Numbered from the stretch's first letter, positions 35,322 to 44,394 are shown. The stretch is 60,255 nucleotides of DNA from Nitrospira sp. UBA5698 (GCA_002420115.1 DIHK01000025.1:1-60255); one strand, 5' to 3'. Notes: generated from the sequence alone by a model not told the origin. Translations and numbers: made by a program.

Positions 35322-36542
35322 TTACTTGCAGCTGATTTTCTCGAGCCGGCTTCTCAGGTGGCCCTCAGCATCTCCTGTCCGGTGTGCCTCAACCAGTCGC
35401 TCGTAGACTTGCCACGTGCGCTCGGCCATGACATCCAAACTGAAGTCTTGCATAATCTTGGCACGTGCCCGCTCACCAACCTCTTTAACCATCAGAGGAT
35501 CAGTAATGAGGCAGCAGAGCTTCTCTGTGAGGGTGGGCACGTCGTTGGGTGGCACCAAGTATCCTGACTCACCATCCACGATCATTTCCGATGCTCCGCC
35601 CACGTTCGACGCGACCACCGGTTTCCCCATCGCCATGCCTTCGAGCATCGTGAAACTGAAACTCTCTGCGAACGAAGGAGCGACCAAAACATCAAGGCTG
35701 GCAAACACGGATGGAATCTCCACAAGCGGGACATGAGACATCAGCACGGCATGGGTCATGCCGTGCTCGGCGATAAAATCTATAATCGACTGCCGATAGG
35801 CTTCGAAACCGGGGAGGACCGTTCCCACGATGACGAAGCGTGTATCGGGATAGCGGTCCAACACTGCGCGGGCCGCTTTCAGGAAATTCAGGTGCCCCTT
35901 CACCGGGTGAACACGGCCCACCATCCCAAACGTGAAATGACCACCCTTCGCAAATGTGGAAACGGCGGACGGTACAAGCGCTCGACTCGGATCAAACCAG
36001 CTCGTGTTGATGCCATTGCGAATAGCCACCACCGGAGGATCAGCAGCGCCCATCCGGAGCTCAGTCCCGATCGCCACGGAATCCGTAATGACCGCATCGA
36101 ACCGCTTGAGGATCATGCGATCGATCCACGGATAGAGGGAGGCACGCCATGAGCCTTTCGCAAAGTTCACCCATCCCAGAAACGATGCAACAACTGGTCG
36201 CCCCGTCACGCGCGCACTGAGAACCGCAACAAGGTCGGAACGGTGGTCCAGGGCATGTACCACATCGGCATCGAACTCCCGGATGAGCGTGACGATCCGG
36301 ACAATATCTCGAAAATCGAACGGATTGCGAATGGGAATTGTTTCGTACTCAAACCCCGTTGCCCTTAGTTCCTTCAACCACGACGTTTCGCCCAAGTCCG
36401 GATTCACAATGCACACCAGAAGGCATCTGCACCGGCTTGGATCAAAGCCTCTTAGAAGCGACAGAAGATACGTCTCCCCTCCCGTCATCCCGGTGATGCC
36501 ACGGCAGTTACGTACGATTACTGTTCGAAGAGGGCGCATCAT
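35322..36542 (-). CDS. Family 4-type glycosyltransferase
   Basis: A 406-residue GT-B enzyme with GMTGGETYLLSLLRGFD near the start, FTFGMVGRVHPVKGHLNFLK at the nucleotide-binding region, and the Glu-x7-Glu motif in PSFAESFSFTMLEGMAMGKP followed by VASNVGGASEMIVDGESGYL. It transfers a sugar with retention, at the cytosolic side. No specific sugar can be named. A gap of 443 bases separates it from the methyltransferase gene upstream. Confidence 0.9.
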   Translation of the reverse strand: MMRPLRTVIVRNCRGITGMTGGETYLLSLLRGFDPSRCRCLLVCIVNPDLGETSWLKELRATGFEYETIPIRNPFDFRDIVRIVTLIREFDADVVHALDHRSDLVAVLSARVTGRPVVASFLGWVNFAKGSWRASLYPWIDRMILKRFDAVITDSVAIGTELRMGAADPPVVAIRNGINTSWFDPSRALVPSAVSTFAKGGHFTFGMVGRVHPVKGHLNFLKAARAVLDRYPDTRFVIVGTVLPGFEAYRQSIIDFIAEHGMTHAVLMSHVPLVEIPSVFASLDVLVAPSFAESFSFTMLEGMAMGKPVVASNVGGASEMIVDGESGYLVPPNDVPTLTEKLCCLITDPLMVKEVGERARAKIMQDFSLDVMAERTWQVYERLVEAHRTGDAEGHLRSRLEKISCK

Positions 36543-36985
36543 GTCGTTCCCTCACCGAGTGGTATCATCAGGTCACTCCGTTGCCTTTATAGTCACTCGC
36601 GCCACTCACTCTCACCGCCTTGCCATAGAACCGATGCTCAGTCCAGCACAGTGGAGTACTCGTCATCACACCCGAAATCGATTACTAGGGTAGAATAGCT
36701 GCCGCCGTTGCCATATCCCCCGCAATACGTACACCTTGTAGGGAAAAACTGGATACGGCGGCACGCATCAGAAGATCAGGCCTCCGTCTGGTTCGTTCAT
36801 GAACCCATACCCGTTGAGCCCGTTGACGGCAGCGTCTGGATGGACGCCAGACTTCACTATCACCCTTAGAGTCACGGTGATTGCAATCAGCAACAAACCA
36901 CCGCGACGATATGGCCCCTTCCCCACAGGCGCGAGAACAACATATCGACACCCCTGAACTGCTGGAACGATCCAGACATGATGAG
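36543..36985. other. Gap inside the polysaccharide run
   Basis: 443 bases between the methyltransferase and glycosyltransferase genes, an unusually long break in an otherwise packed run. Open frames here are short, without ribosome sites, and unlike known proteins. It could hold an internal promoter or the trace of a lost gene. Nothing definite is seen. Confidence 0.4.
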
Positions 36986-37771
36986 TTATGCCGATTTCCC
37001 AATATGAATCACTTGGAGATAGCCGTATCGCCGTGCTGTCGGTATTTGCCCAATGACGCCGTCTAGCTTTGCCAAGAGCGCAGTGAGGAGCGGAGAACGT
37101 CTTTTAAAAACATAGAAATCGAGCAATCGAAACAGCAAGAGACTTGGAAAGTGAACATGGCAGGCATTCGGAAACGCCTCCCTGATCACCGCGATGTCGC
37201 TCGGAGTCAACGGATGTTCGTGGTCGTCGCCGTACCGCGCCACACCAAAACGGCCGCAAATATGGGTTCGGGCGGCCATGAGAAGAGGGTTCAAGGCTGA
37301 ATTTTCGACGAACACGGCGCGTCCACCTGGTTTCAACACCCGTTTGATCTGTTGGCAGGCGCGGGCTAAATCAACATGATGCAGCACAAAAGTCCCAAAC
37401 AGGAGATCAAAGCTCTCATCCTGAAGCGACAACTCTTCGAACGGCTCACAAATAAATTTTATCTGAACCCCGTTGGCGCGGGCTAACCCCTCCGCTGTCG
37501 CGAGCTCACCTTCCGAAGTGTCAAATGCGGTCACACGCGCCCCCCGTTTGGCCAACATGACGGACACATGCCCTCGCCCACAGCCACAATCCAAAACGTC
37601 TCGCCCGTACAGGTCGCCGAGCAGATCAAGCCCGTAGGCATACAGCTCGCGGAGACCCCACAGCGACATCCAGTACTCGTACGGAGCGTATGAACCATCA
37701 TCGCGTACGAGAGACTCAGAGGCAGTGAGGGCGTTGTGCGTTTCCGTTGCGACGAGACTCGACTCAACCAC
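36986..37771 (-). CDS. Class I SAM-dependent methyltransferase
   Basis: A protein of about 261 residues. Motif I is DVLDCGCGRGHVSVMLAKRG, followed by the acidic FDTSEGEL, a FDLLFGTFVLHHVD motif and the post-motif ALRCK-like QQIKRVLKPGGRAVFVEN. This is the UbiE/methyltransferase-11 type. The GTG at 37771 has AAAGGA six bases upstream; ATG 37777 and a longer frame from 37828 are alternatives that run further into the Wzz gene. It may methylate a sugar or a lipid-linked intermediate. Confidence 0.82.
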   Translation of the reverse strand: MVESSLVATETHNALTASESLVRDDGSYAPYEYWMSLWGLRELYAYGLDLLGDLYGRDVLDCGCGRGHVSVMLAKRGARVTAFDTSEGELATAEGLARANGVQIKFICEPFEELSLQDESFDLLFGTFVLHHVDLARACQQIKRVLKPGGRAVFVENSALNPLLMAARTHICGRFGVARYGDDHEHPLTPSDIAVIREAFPNACHVHFPSLLLFRLLDFYVFKRRSPLLTALLAKLDGVIGQIPTARRYGYLQVIHIGKSA

Positions 37772-39947
37772 GATCATTCCTTTCTTGCTGACGGAGCCAT
37801 CGGTCGTAGAACCAATCCGGGATGACATACCGACACTTGTTTAACACGACGCCCAGCATCTGCCCTCCTGCATCGTCAATCATTTCCAATGTGCGACTCG
37901 CAGCAATACCCGTCGTGCGCTCCGCTTCGACGACCAACAGAATGCCATCGACGGAAGCAATGACAACTCGCATTTCTGGAAACAATGACAACGAAGGAGC
38001 ATCGAGTACGACAAGATCAAATCGGTCACGCATCGTCTTGGTGACTTCGGTCAATCGCTCCGCAAAGTCCAGCGCAGTGCCTCCGACATACCGTACATTC
38101 AGGCGAGAGAGATGCGAGCGATCGGTCGACTCAGGGACCTCCTCGATATCTTGATTGAGAGTTGGTGGCACCCTCCCTGCGCCGGCTTGCGTCACCATCA
38201 ACGTTGTGAGATCCCCTGCGGTCATGAGCAAGACATGAAACTTGAGATCACTCAACGCTCCCGCTATCTTTGCTGCCACATACGAGCGTCCCTCGCCTGA
38301 CAAAGAACTCGTGACGAGGATCGTCCTCAACCCTCTTTGATGGTAATGTCGCAGAATTCGCTGGGCTGCATGGCGCAATTCAACGGCCACAATCTCCGCA
38401 TCGGAAGTTTCGGGTCGGCTGAGCGGAAGCGCCGCCAGCACATCCCGCTTCAATCCGTTCACCGTTTCTTCACGGGTCGTGAAGGACCGGCGAAAGAATT
38501 CGGACACATACGCTGAGCCAACTCCTCCAATCACCCCGACCAGAAGGCCTAGCAGAAGATTCAAGAACTTGCGGGGGCGTATGGGTTTTTCAGGAACCGT
38601 AGCGTGCTCAACCGCCGTCACGTTCGAGATGCCTTTTTGATCCAAGACTTCGTTGACGCGCGACTCCTCCTTCTTCTTGAGATAGAGATCGAGTGCCTCT
38701 TGCTTGATCTTGACCTCTCGCGTCAACCCGTGGAATGCCATTTCCCGCTGATCGAGCGTATTCAGTGAGTCCCTGTATGATCTAAAATGTTTGTTCAACT
38801 CAGAAAGGCGAGGCCGTAAGCTTTCGCGGCGCCCTTCTTCTGCTAGGAGGTGTCGTTCTAAATCCTGATAGGTCTGATTGATGCCGGAAGTGGCTGCACC
38901 GCTAACCTTCACGTTTTCAGCTTGGAGCCGGGCACGCACCTCGGCAATTTCTCGTACAAGTTCGCTTGCAGCCGGGCTATGCGGCACATATTGAGAATAC
39001 TCCAACTCCATCTCCATTAAACGATTCTTGAGCTGGTCCACCATTGGGTTCCGTTCAGACACGTTGGTCAAGGGGATGGCTTCCTGCTGTCCCGCCAGCC
39101 GTTCGCGCAATTTGGCGATCCGCACATCCAATTCCGCAACCGAGACCTCCGTTTCGCGAAGCGCCGCCTCCTTTTCTGTGAGTTGCTGGAGCAAGTGCCG
39201 CTTCTGGTCCTCGATCGAGACAATGTTCCATTTGTCCTTGAACGACTGCAATCGAAGCTCAGCTTCCGTTAATTCCGTGCGCATCCGCTCCGTCTGCTCG
39301 TCGAAGAACTCGTGCGCTCCTTTTCCCTTCCGGACTACGAGCTGATAGTCCAGATAGATATCGACCAACGCGTTGAGTGCTTCGGCCGCAAACTCAGGAT
39401 GAGGGGATTCAAGCGTGGCCACGAAGACTTCCGTCTGCCGAACACCTTCCACATTCAAACTCGCCCGAAGTTTCTCGACAGCCTGGAACTGTGGACTCTC
39501 GGGTTTCAGTCCAAGAATCTTCGCAACCAGGTTCAGCGGCAACTCCTTCACCCAGTCCCAACGCCCATGCATGCCATCCAGAACCCGTTCCACTCCGAAC
39601 CGCTCTACCAGCTTATCTAGCAAAATTCGGCTGGTGAAGATTTGCACTTCGGTGGCCACTTCATCTTTTTGAGAAATATCAGCAGGGGCATAAACTTGGC
39701 CAGTAAGAGGCGTACTGATTGTAAACGGCGCCCGCGAGCTCTGGATGAGCAGACGCACTTCTGCGCTGTATATGCCGCTTATGAGGAACGAGCCAGGGCC
39801 AGCCACCAGCATGGCTGTCAGCAGGATGATTTGAATTCTTCGTCTGTGACGGAATAATACCCTCAAATGTTCCCGCACACCGTAGGCTCGTGAGTCTCCT
39901 TCGCGGTCCCGAACGCCACCCGGCATGATCTCACCACTAGATGCCAT
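37764..39947 (-). CDS. Wzz/Wzc-like chain-length protein with degenerate tyrosine-kinase domain
   Basis: A protein of about 727 residues. The first membrane segment lies near residue 45, followed by a Wzz domain, a long periplasmic coiled coil (residues about 200-410) and a second membrane segment after PEKPIRPRKFLNLLLGLLVG. The C-terminal BY-kinase-like domain keeps the fold words LRTILVTSSLSGEGRSY, FDLVVLDAPS and GVVLNKCRY but has Arg for the Walker A Lys (GEGRS), no Asp-x-Asp in Walker A-prime (LLMTAGDL), and few C-terminal tyrosines. It controls chain length; kinase activity is doubtful. An upstream ATG at 40001 is possible. Confidence 0.85.
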   Translation of the reverse strand: MASSGEIMPGGVRDREGDSRAYGVREHLRVLFRHRRRIQIILLTAMLVAGPGSFLISGIYSAEVRLLIQSSRAPFTISTPLTGQVYAPADISQKDEVATEVQIFTSRILLDKLVERFGVERVLDGMHGRWDWVKELPLNLVAKILGLKPESPQFQAVEKLRASLNVEGVRQTEVFVATLESPHPEFAAEALNALVDIYLDYQLVVRKGKGAHEFFDEQTERMRTELTEAELRLQSFKDKWNIVSIEDQKRHLLQQLTEKEAALRETEVSVAELDVRIAKLRERLAGQQEAIPLTNVSERNPMVDQLKNRLMEMELEYSQYVPHSPAASELVREIAEVRARLQAENVKVSGAATSGINQTYQDLERHLLAEEGRRESLRPRLSELNKHFRSYRDSLNTLDQREMAFHGLTREVKIKQEALDLYLKKKEESRVNEVLDQKGISNVTAVEHATVPEKPIRPRKFLNLLLGLLVGVIGGVGSAYVSEFFRRSFTTREETVNGLKRDVLAALPLSRPETSDAEIVAVELRHAAQRILRHYHQRGLRTILVTSSLSGEGRSYVAAKIAGALSDLKFHVLLMTAGDLTTLMVTQAGAGRVPPTLNQDIEEVPESTDRSHLSRLNVRYVGGTALDFAERLTEVTKTMRDRFDLVVLDAPSLSLFPEMRVVIASVDGILLVVEAERTTGIAASRTLEMIDDAGGQMLGVVLNKCRYVIPDWFYDRWLRQQERNDRG

Positions 39948-39955
39948 GACCTGAC

Positions 39956-41722
39956 TCACACTCCTTTCAGAAGCACCTTGATCGTACGGAAAAGAATCCA
40001 CAGATCCATGAATAGTGATTGGGTTTGCACATACTCAATGTCATACTTAATCCAGTCCGAAAACCGATTATGATCTCTTGACTGAACCTGCCACAGTCCG
40101 GTTACCCCAGGCATGACGGTCAGCCGCAAGTCGCGCCAAGACGGGCAGAACTTCATCTCGGCATACGCCAGCGGCCGCGGTCCAACCAAACTCATCTCCC
40201 CTCGCAAGACGTTTACGAGTTGTGGAAGTTCGTCCAAGCTTGTTTTTCGAAGGAACTTCCCGACCCGAGTGATGCGGGGATCTTCATCCAGTTTGAACAT
40301 TGGTCCGTCAACGAGATTGTGATCACGCAAATCGTCCTGCCGCTTTTCAGCGTCGGGGACCATCGTTCGAAATTTGAGCATTCGGAACTCTTTGCCACCT
40401 TTCCCGCAACGACGCTGGGCGAATAGGATAGGACCGGGAGCATCAAGTTTGATAGCCAAAGCAATCAAGAGGAGTAGAGGCACACTGGCAAGAAACAGAA
40501 TCAAAGAGAGACCTACATCCATAGCGCGCTTGATCAAATGGTACGCAACCTTGACTCGCCGATATTTTGGAGCAGGTGTCCATGGGTTCGAAGCCCACGG
40601 AATCAACCGAGCAGAAGTACGAGAATGGCAGTTCATCATGCTGTGACTCGATCCCAGCCTCGCCTGATGCTCCCGCCGGAGTCGAATGCCTTCCGGAACG
40701 ATTGCGTCTCCGGGAATAAAACTATGTTCGACGCGTGCATTGCTCAGCACGCGCGCCCTGGACCACACGATACTTTCACGAACCATGCTTCCCTTCTCCA
40801 ATATCGTCGAGGCACCGAGGACGGCTGGTCCGATAAGCTGCACATGATCTTCCACAACACTATTAGGCCCAATCACGAGCGGGCCGAGCAAGTAAGACGT
40901 GGGGGAGATACGGGCATTCTCCCCGATTACAATATGATCGGTTTCCGTCGACCAACGATCGTGTTCCGTATGGTTCGTGTCATCGCCAAGGAGAATTCTT
41001 TTATTAAGCTCCAAGAGATCTTCCAGTTTCTTGATCGCATAGGCTGGCTGGTTCACCACGTGAGCCCGTACCGAAATACCTTTCGCACGGACTGCCGGTA
41101 CGAGTTGCTCTTTAATATCGAAATACCCCCCCGACGGAATCATGTCCAACACCTCGCGGTTCATCACATACATGCCATATGGATTAATCCGTCGCCGACG
41201 ATTACGTGAGCTATGCAAGGTGTTGATTTGCCTTATCAATCCACATTGATCGATTTCGATATTCTCAAGGTCTTCTCTGCCCTCGTCCCCATATGCGACA
41301 AAAGTCACCCCCGCACGGCTTTGACAATGATCGCGTATCACCTTCGCCAGATCCAACCCCATCAAGTACAGGTTGCAATGAACAACTACAAATTGCGGGC
41401 CGGACAAGAATTCATCCACGAGCCTCAAGCTGCCAGCAGTTCCGCAATAGAATGGTGCGATTTTCCATAACACTTTGATCTCTCGCTCAGGTCCACTGTG
41501 CATGTCGAGTTCAGCTACCCGAGCGTTATTTTCACCAGTAATTATGGCGGCCTCCCTGATGCCGTGACGACTCAGAGTCCTAAGGAGATGTTCAATAAGC
41601 AGTTCTCTCCCTACAGGGAGAGGAAGGAGATCACTCTCCCCAAGACCGCTTTCTACGATAACCGCTCTCTCAATGCCGTTATCCGCCATACCGTTGAGCT
41701 CCGACGGTTCCAATAGATACAA
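39956..41722 (-). CDS. Fusion of nucleotidyltransferase-like domain and priming phosphoglycosyl transferase
   Basis: A 588-residue fusion. Residues 1-240 resemble a sugar-nucleotidyltransferase (VGRELLIEHLLRTLSRHGIR, NPYGMYVMNREVLDMIPSGG), and 260-350 a left-handed beta-helix (IGENARISPTSYLLGPLVIG). The nucleotide loop is not canonical: VESGLGESDLLPLP replaces Gly-Gly-x-Gly-Thr-Arg-Leu, and the Pro-Lys-Pro step is missing. Residues 390-588 are a WcaJ/PssY-type priming transferase: one membrane helix, KRAMDVGLSLILF, FRMLKFRTM, KTSLDELPQLVNVL, SLVGPRPL and PGVTGLWQV. The latter part starts repeat-unit synthesis on undecaprenyl phosphate. It is the first gene of the run. Confidence 0.88.
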   Translation of the reverse strand: MYLLEPSELNGMADNGIERAVIVESGLGESDLLPLPVGRELLIEHLLRTLSRHGIREAAIITGENNARVAELDMHSGPEREIKVLWKIAPFYCGTAGSLRLVDEFLSGPQFVVVHCNLYLMGLDLAKVIRDHCQSRAGVTFVAYGDEGREDLENIEIDQCGLIRQINTLHSSRNRRRRINPYGMYVMNREVLDMIPSGGYFDIKEQLVPAVRAKGISVRAHVVNQPAYAIKKLEDLLELNKRILLGDDTNHTEHDRWSTETDHIVIGENARISPTSYLLGPLVIGPNSVVEDHVQLIGPAVLGASTILEKGSMVRESIVWSRARVLSNARVEHSFIPGDAIVPEGIRLRREHQARLGSSHSMMNCHSRTSARLIPWASNPWTPAPKYRRVKVAYHLIKRAMDVGLSLILFLASVPLLLLIALAIKLDAPGPILFAQRRCGKGGKEFRMLKFRTMVPDAEKRQDDLRDHNLVDGPMFKLDEDPRITRVGKFLRKTSLDELPQLVNVLRGEMSLVGPRPLAYAEMKFCPSWRDLRLTVMPGVTGLWQVQSRDHNRFSDWIKYDIEYVQTQSLFMDLWILFRTIKVLLKGV

Positions 41723-41850
41723 CTGCTACAGATTTTCCACGCTCTTCACACCCGGCTGATGCCAAACATCTCCCTGATTGACGAGGGCTATATTGCACTA
41801 CCTACAGGCTGAATAGCCCCGTACAGCAGTTTAGAAGCCCGGTGGTATCT

Positions 41851-41858
41851 GGGGGGGG
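41851..41858. repeat. Homopolymer tract of eight G
   Basis: A run of eight G residues about 130 bases upstream of the first gene of the polysaccharide run. On the transcribed strand it is C8. Such tracts are prone to slippage, so it could alter promoter spacing or leader folding. No proof of variation is available in a single sequence. Confidence 0.9.
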
Positions 41859-41907
41859 CTAATCTACCCTACTGCGTCAAGCAACACAACGGAGCGTAGT
41901 AGTGCCT

Positions 41908-42036
41908 ATGCCTCCAGAACTCAAACCAGGGGAGGTTTCAAGAGTTCCCAATTTCTATCAGGCACTGCGCAAAGGAGTGCAGAGGGGACTGGTTGAAGCC
42001 TGTCCAGAAATTCGTATGAGTCCGACGTACGAATAA
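41908..42036 (+). CDS. Possible 42-codon hypothetical ORF
   Basis: An ATG-started frame of 42 codons encoding a mixed-charge peptide (MPPELKPGEVSRVPNFYQAL and on to a TAA). GGAG is 13 bases upstream, which is too far for a good ribosome site. Its composition is protein-like, but no family is recognised. It may be a small gene, a fragment, or chance. Confidence 0.2.
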   Translation: MPPELKPGEVSRVPNFYQALRKGVQRGLVEACPEIRMSPTYE

Positions 42037-42363
42037 CCCAATCTCCTGGCATCACAGGATTACAGTAACCGATTGGAGGATACCCTTATGCCCCCGTACA
42101 GCTCATTTCCAATTCTTCCTCACCCCCTTATGCCCACATTAAACTAACGTGCATGCTGCGAGACCATCGGGAAAGTGGATGTGGATTTTCTCTAGATTCC
42201 TTCTACTTCTCCGGAGTGACGGCATCGCTACTCAAACCGACCATACATGACCAATATTTGCCACTCAGATCCTACCGAACGGTTGAGACTGCCCAGCTGG
42301 TCATGGGGGACTCTCCGTATGCCAGTGCAATCCAAATGCCGAATGCGGGAGGAGAGTCAGCAG

Positions 42364-42420
42364 ATGGAACGGCGTTCCAAGGCGCGAATTTTGATCGTCA
42401 TACAGACCACTCTCTTATCT
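42364..42420 (+). pseudogene. Response-regulator start fragment
   Basis: A strong ribosome site (GGAGGAGA at about 42346-42353) precedes ATG 42364 and the peptide MERRSKARILIV, the typical first strand of a receiver domain. The next residues expected (Asp-Asp-His-Ser-Leu) are found only after a frame change: TDHSLILLL follows in another frame. After that, similarity ends. It looks like the head of a LuxR- or CheY-type regulator gene cut off by mutation. The end is approximate. Confidence 0.4.
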
Positions 42421-42868
42421 TGTTGCTTTCGACTCACTCCCTTCTCCCAGATAGTTTTATCGAAAGAGATACAGGGGTGAATCCGATTCGATACTATGGC
42501 GGCGAACTCCAGACTTGATTGACGATGATAGATTCCCCCGCCCTTCCAGGAGCGGCTCCCAATTAATGACGAGCAAGGCTCACCCTGCTTCGCAGGCCCC
42601 TGCTCTCACTCCCGCTTTTTTCATGGACTGGGAACTCCCGCTGGAGTTCGACTTCTGACTTCGTATTGTGTAGCACCCCGATTACTGTTTCACTATCACG
42701 GCGTTACGAATGCGTAAATTCCGCTCATTGTTTAGGCAAATGTCTTCTCCGCAATAACACTGGTAAATGATGGTACATCTAGGGGCTGGAGATCCCAGGC
42801 GTCACGAGAGACGCTCAGCGAGTGGACTATACCGACTGGATCGATAGTGCCATCGCCGCCATTGGAAA

Positions 42869-42898
42869 CATGATGGCGACTGTCATGATGGCGACTGT
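42869..42898. repeat. Tandem duplication of 15 bases
   Basis: Two perfect head-to-tail copies of catgatggcgactgt. Since 15 is a multiple of three it would preserve a frame, but no convincing gene covers it. Confidence 0.85.
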
Positions 42899-43280
42899 GA
42901 GGAGAAGCATACTGAAGTCACACCGCAACACTACCCTATTCCCTAATGAATGGAGACAGTCCATCGATTGGCTCAAACGCCGGCATCTTGAGCAGCGGAT
43001 GCATGGACCACGGCCCGCCTGCGCGATCACAACTAGCTTAAGTTGGTCCAGTTCTGGTCAGGAAATAGGGGCAGATTTCTTTTCACATGAAGCGTATATG
43101 CTGCGTCATTCTAGTTTCTACACCTAAAACACTGCCGCAAGAGAACATGTTATCTCGTCCAATCGACCCGGAGCTGACAGTGACATTCGATGTGCATCAC
43201 TTGCTCTTTGTCTGTCGTCATTCGTATCATATGAAGACTCCCGTTACCTATAGTGAGTGCTTCGCACCCGGTCGAACGCT

Positions 43281-44336
43281 ATGACTACCGACGAACTTGA
43301 ACGGCTCTTGGCTCAACAACCAGTGGCGGTGCTGCATCGCCTGGCCCGTGGCCGGGTCCAGCGCCACTTTCGTGCCGGGAAACGTCGCCTGATTGAGCTG
43401 CTGCTCCAACATTCGAGCCAAAATCGAGCCGGCTTCGAATCCGATCTACTGACGCTGATTGGCGAACGTCAATCCAGTCCGACCGCTGGATCGTCGAGAA
43501 GACCGGGAGCGCCACCGGTCGTGCAAAAGCATGTTGCGATGAGGTCTTCGGACACGGAGCCGTCTGATCCTCCCATCTCGCTCACAGAGTGGTTGCAGGG
43601 ACTCGGCGTACCGGCGCCCCAACCATTCGTCCAGGATCCCTGGCAGATTGAAGCCCTGGCAGCAGTGAGTGAAACCGATGTGGTAATCAGCGTCCCGACC
43701 GGAAGTGGGAAGACCTATGTCGCGATTGAAGCGGCACGCCGGGCTATGGAAGACAATCGCAGCGTCATTTACACCTCGCCGCTCAAGGCCCTGTCGAACA
43801 CCAAGTATGCGGAGTTTTCGAAGATCTTCGGACCGGACAAGGTCGGCATTCTCACCGGAGATCGCCAGGAAAACGGGCAGGCCCCGTTACTCGTCATGAC
43901 CACGGAGATCCTCCGCAATCTGCTCTACGATGCGGCGAGTGGTGAGATCGATGTCAGATTGGACACGCTTGGCTTAGTCATCCTGGACGAATCACAGTAC
44001 CTGGCTGATCCGGAACGCGGGGTCGTGTGGGAAGAAACAATTATTTTCTGCCCCTCCCAGGCGAGACTCTTGCTGCTCTCAGCTTCCATCGGGAATCCAC
44101 AAGATATCGCCGACTGGTTGACGTCGATCCGGGCAACCCCCTGTCGACTCGTGCGACACAGCAAGCGCACCGTGCCTCTGAGAGCCGGGTATCTGCATCC
44201 CAATGGGAGACTGACCCCCTTGTTCCGTACGTTGGGCATTCCACAGGGGCATCCCGGTCATCTCCATCCCGAAGCCAAACACCTCTTCATTGAATACGAA
44301 GAAGAGACCCTCCCCTCCGGGCGTCCAAGGCGATAG
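43281..44336 (+). CDS. Ski2-like helicase, N-terminal half only (RecA1 domain)
   Basis: A 351-residue protein. An N-terminal helical part of about 110 residues is followed by the first RecA domain: Q-like DPWQIEAL, Walker A VPTGSGKT (ending at residue 145), YTSPLKALSNTKY (Ia), MTTEILRNLLY (Ib), motif II ILDESQYLADPERGVVWEE (DESQ at 236-239) and motif III LLLLSASIGN. The frame stops at residue 351 (PSGRPRR) in the linker where the second RecA domain should begin. That second half is encoded at 16147-18006. The two together would make about 970 residues, the usual length. The frame is intact, so it is not an obviously decayed pseudogene. Confidence 0.88.
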   Translation: MTTDELERLLAQQPVAVLHRLARGRVQRHFRAGKRRLIELLLQHSSQNRAGFESDLLTLIGERQSSPTAGSSRRPGAPPVVQKHVAMRSSDTEPSDPPISLTEWLQGLGVPAPQPFVQDPWQIEALAAVSETDVVISVPTGSGKTYVAIEAARRAMEDNRSVIYTSPLKALSNTKYAEFSKIFGPDKVGILTGDRQENGQAPLLVMTTEILRNLLYDAASGEIDVRLDTLGLVILDESQYLADPERGVVWEETIIFCPSQARLLLLSASIGNPQDIADWLTSIRATPCRLVRHSKRTVPLRAGYLHPNGRLTPLFRTLGIPQGHPGHLHPEAKHLFIEYEEETLPSGRPRR

Positions 44337-44394
44337 TTGTTCCTGAATACCCTGCTCTTAGCAGGATCTTCAAAAATTCCCTCCAGTAAGGACT

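Larger units (their letters stand above)
41723..43280. other. Long region upstream of the polysaccharide run
   Basis: 1.56 kb without a clear intact gene. It must hold the promoter of the minus-strand run. One weak candidate there is TTGTGT-17 bases-TAGATT on the minus strand near 41865-41900. It also contains a G8 tract, a possible 42-codon frame, a response-regulator start fragment and a 15-base tandem duplication, listed separately. The rest shows no coding pattern. Confidence 0.45.

Noticed and set aside
41723..42100. A sigma-54 promoter (TGGCAC-N5-TTGCA) for the polysaccharide run, as in PEP-CTERM-type EPS loci.
   Set aside because: No match with proper spacing was found on the minus strand.
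42153..42518. A 121-codon plus-strand frame in the region upstream of the polysaccharide operon.
   Set aside because: Only its middle part (TDHSLILLL) is meaningful, and that is better explained as the frameshifted continuation of the regulator fragment at 42364.
42822..43127. A 101-codon plus-strand frame containing the 15-base tandem duplication.
   Set aside because: Composition and lack of ribosome site or family similarity argue against a gene.
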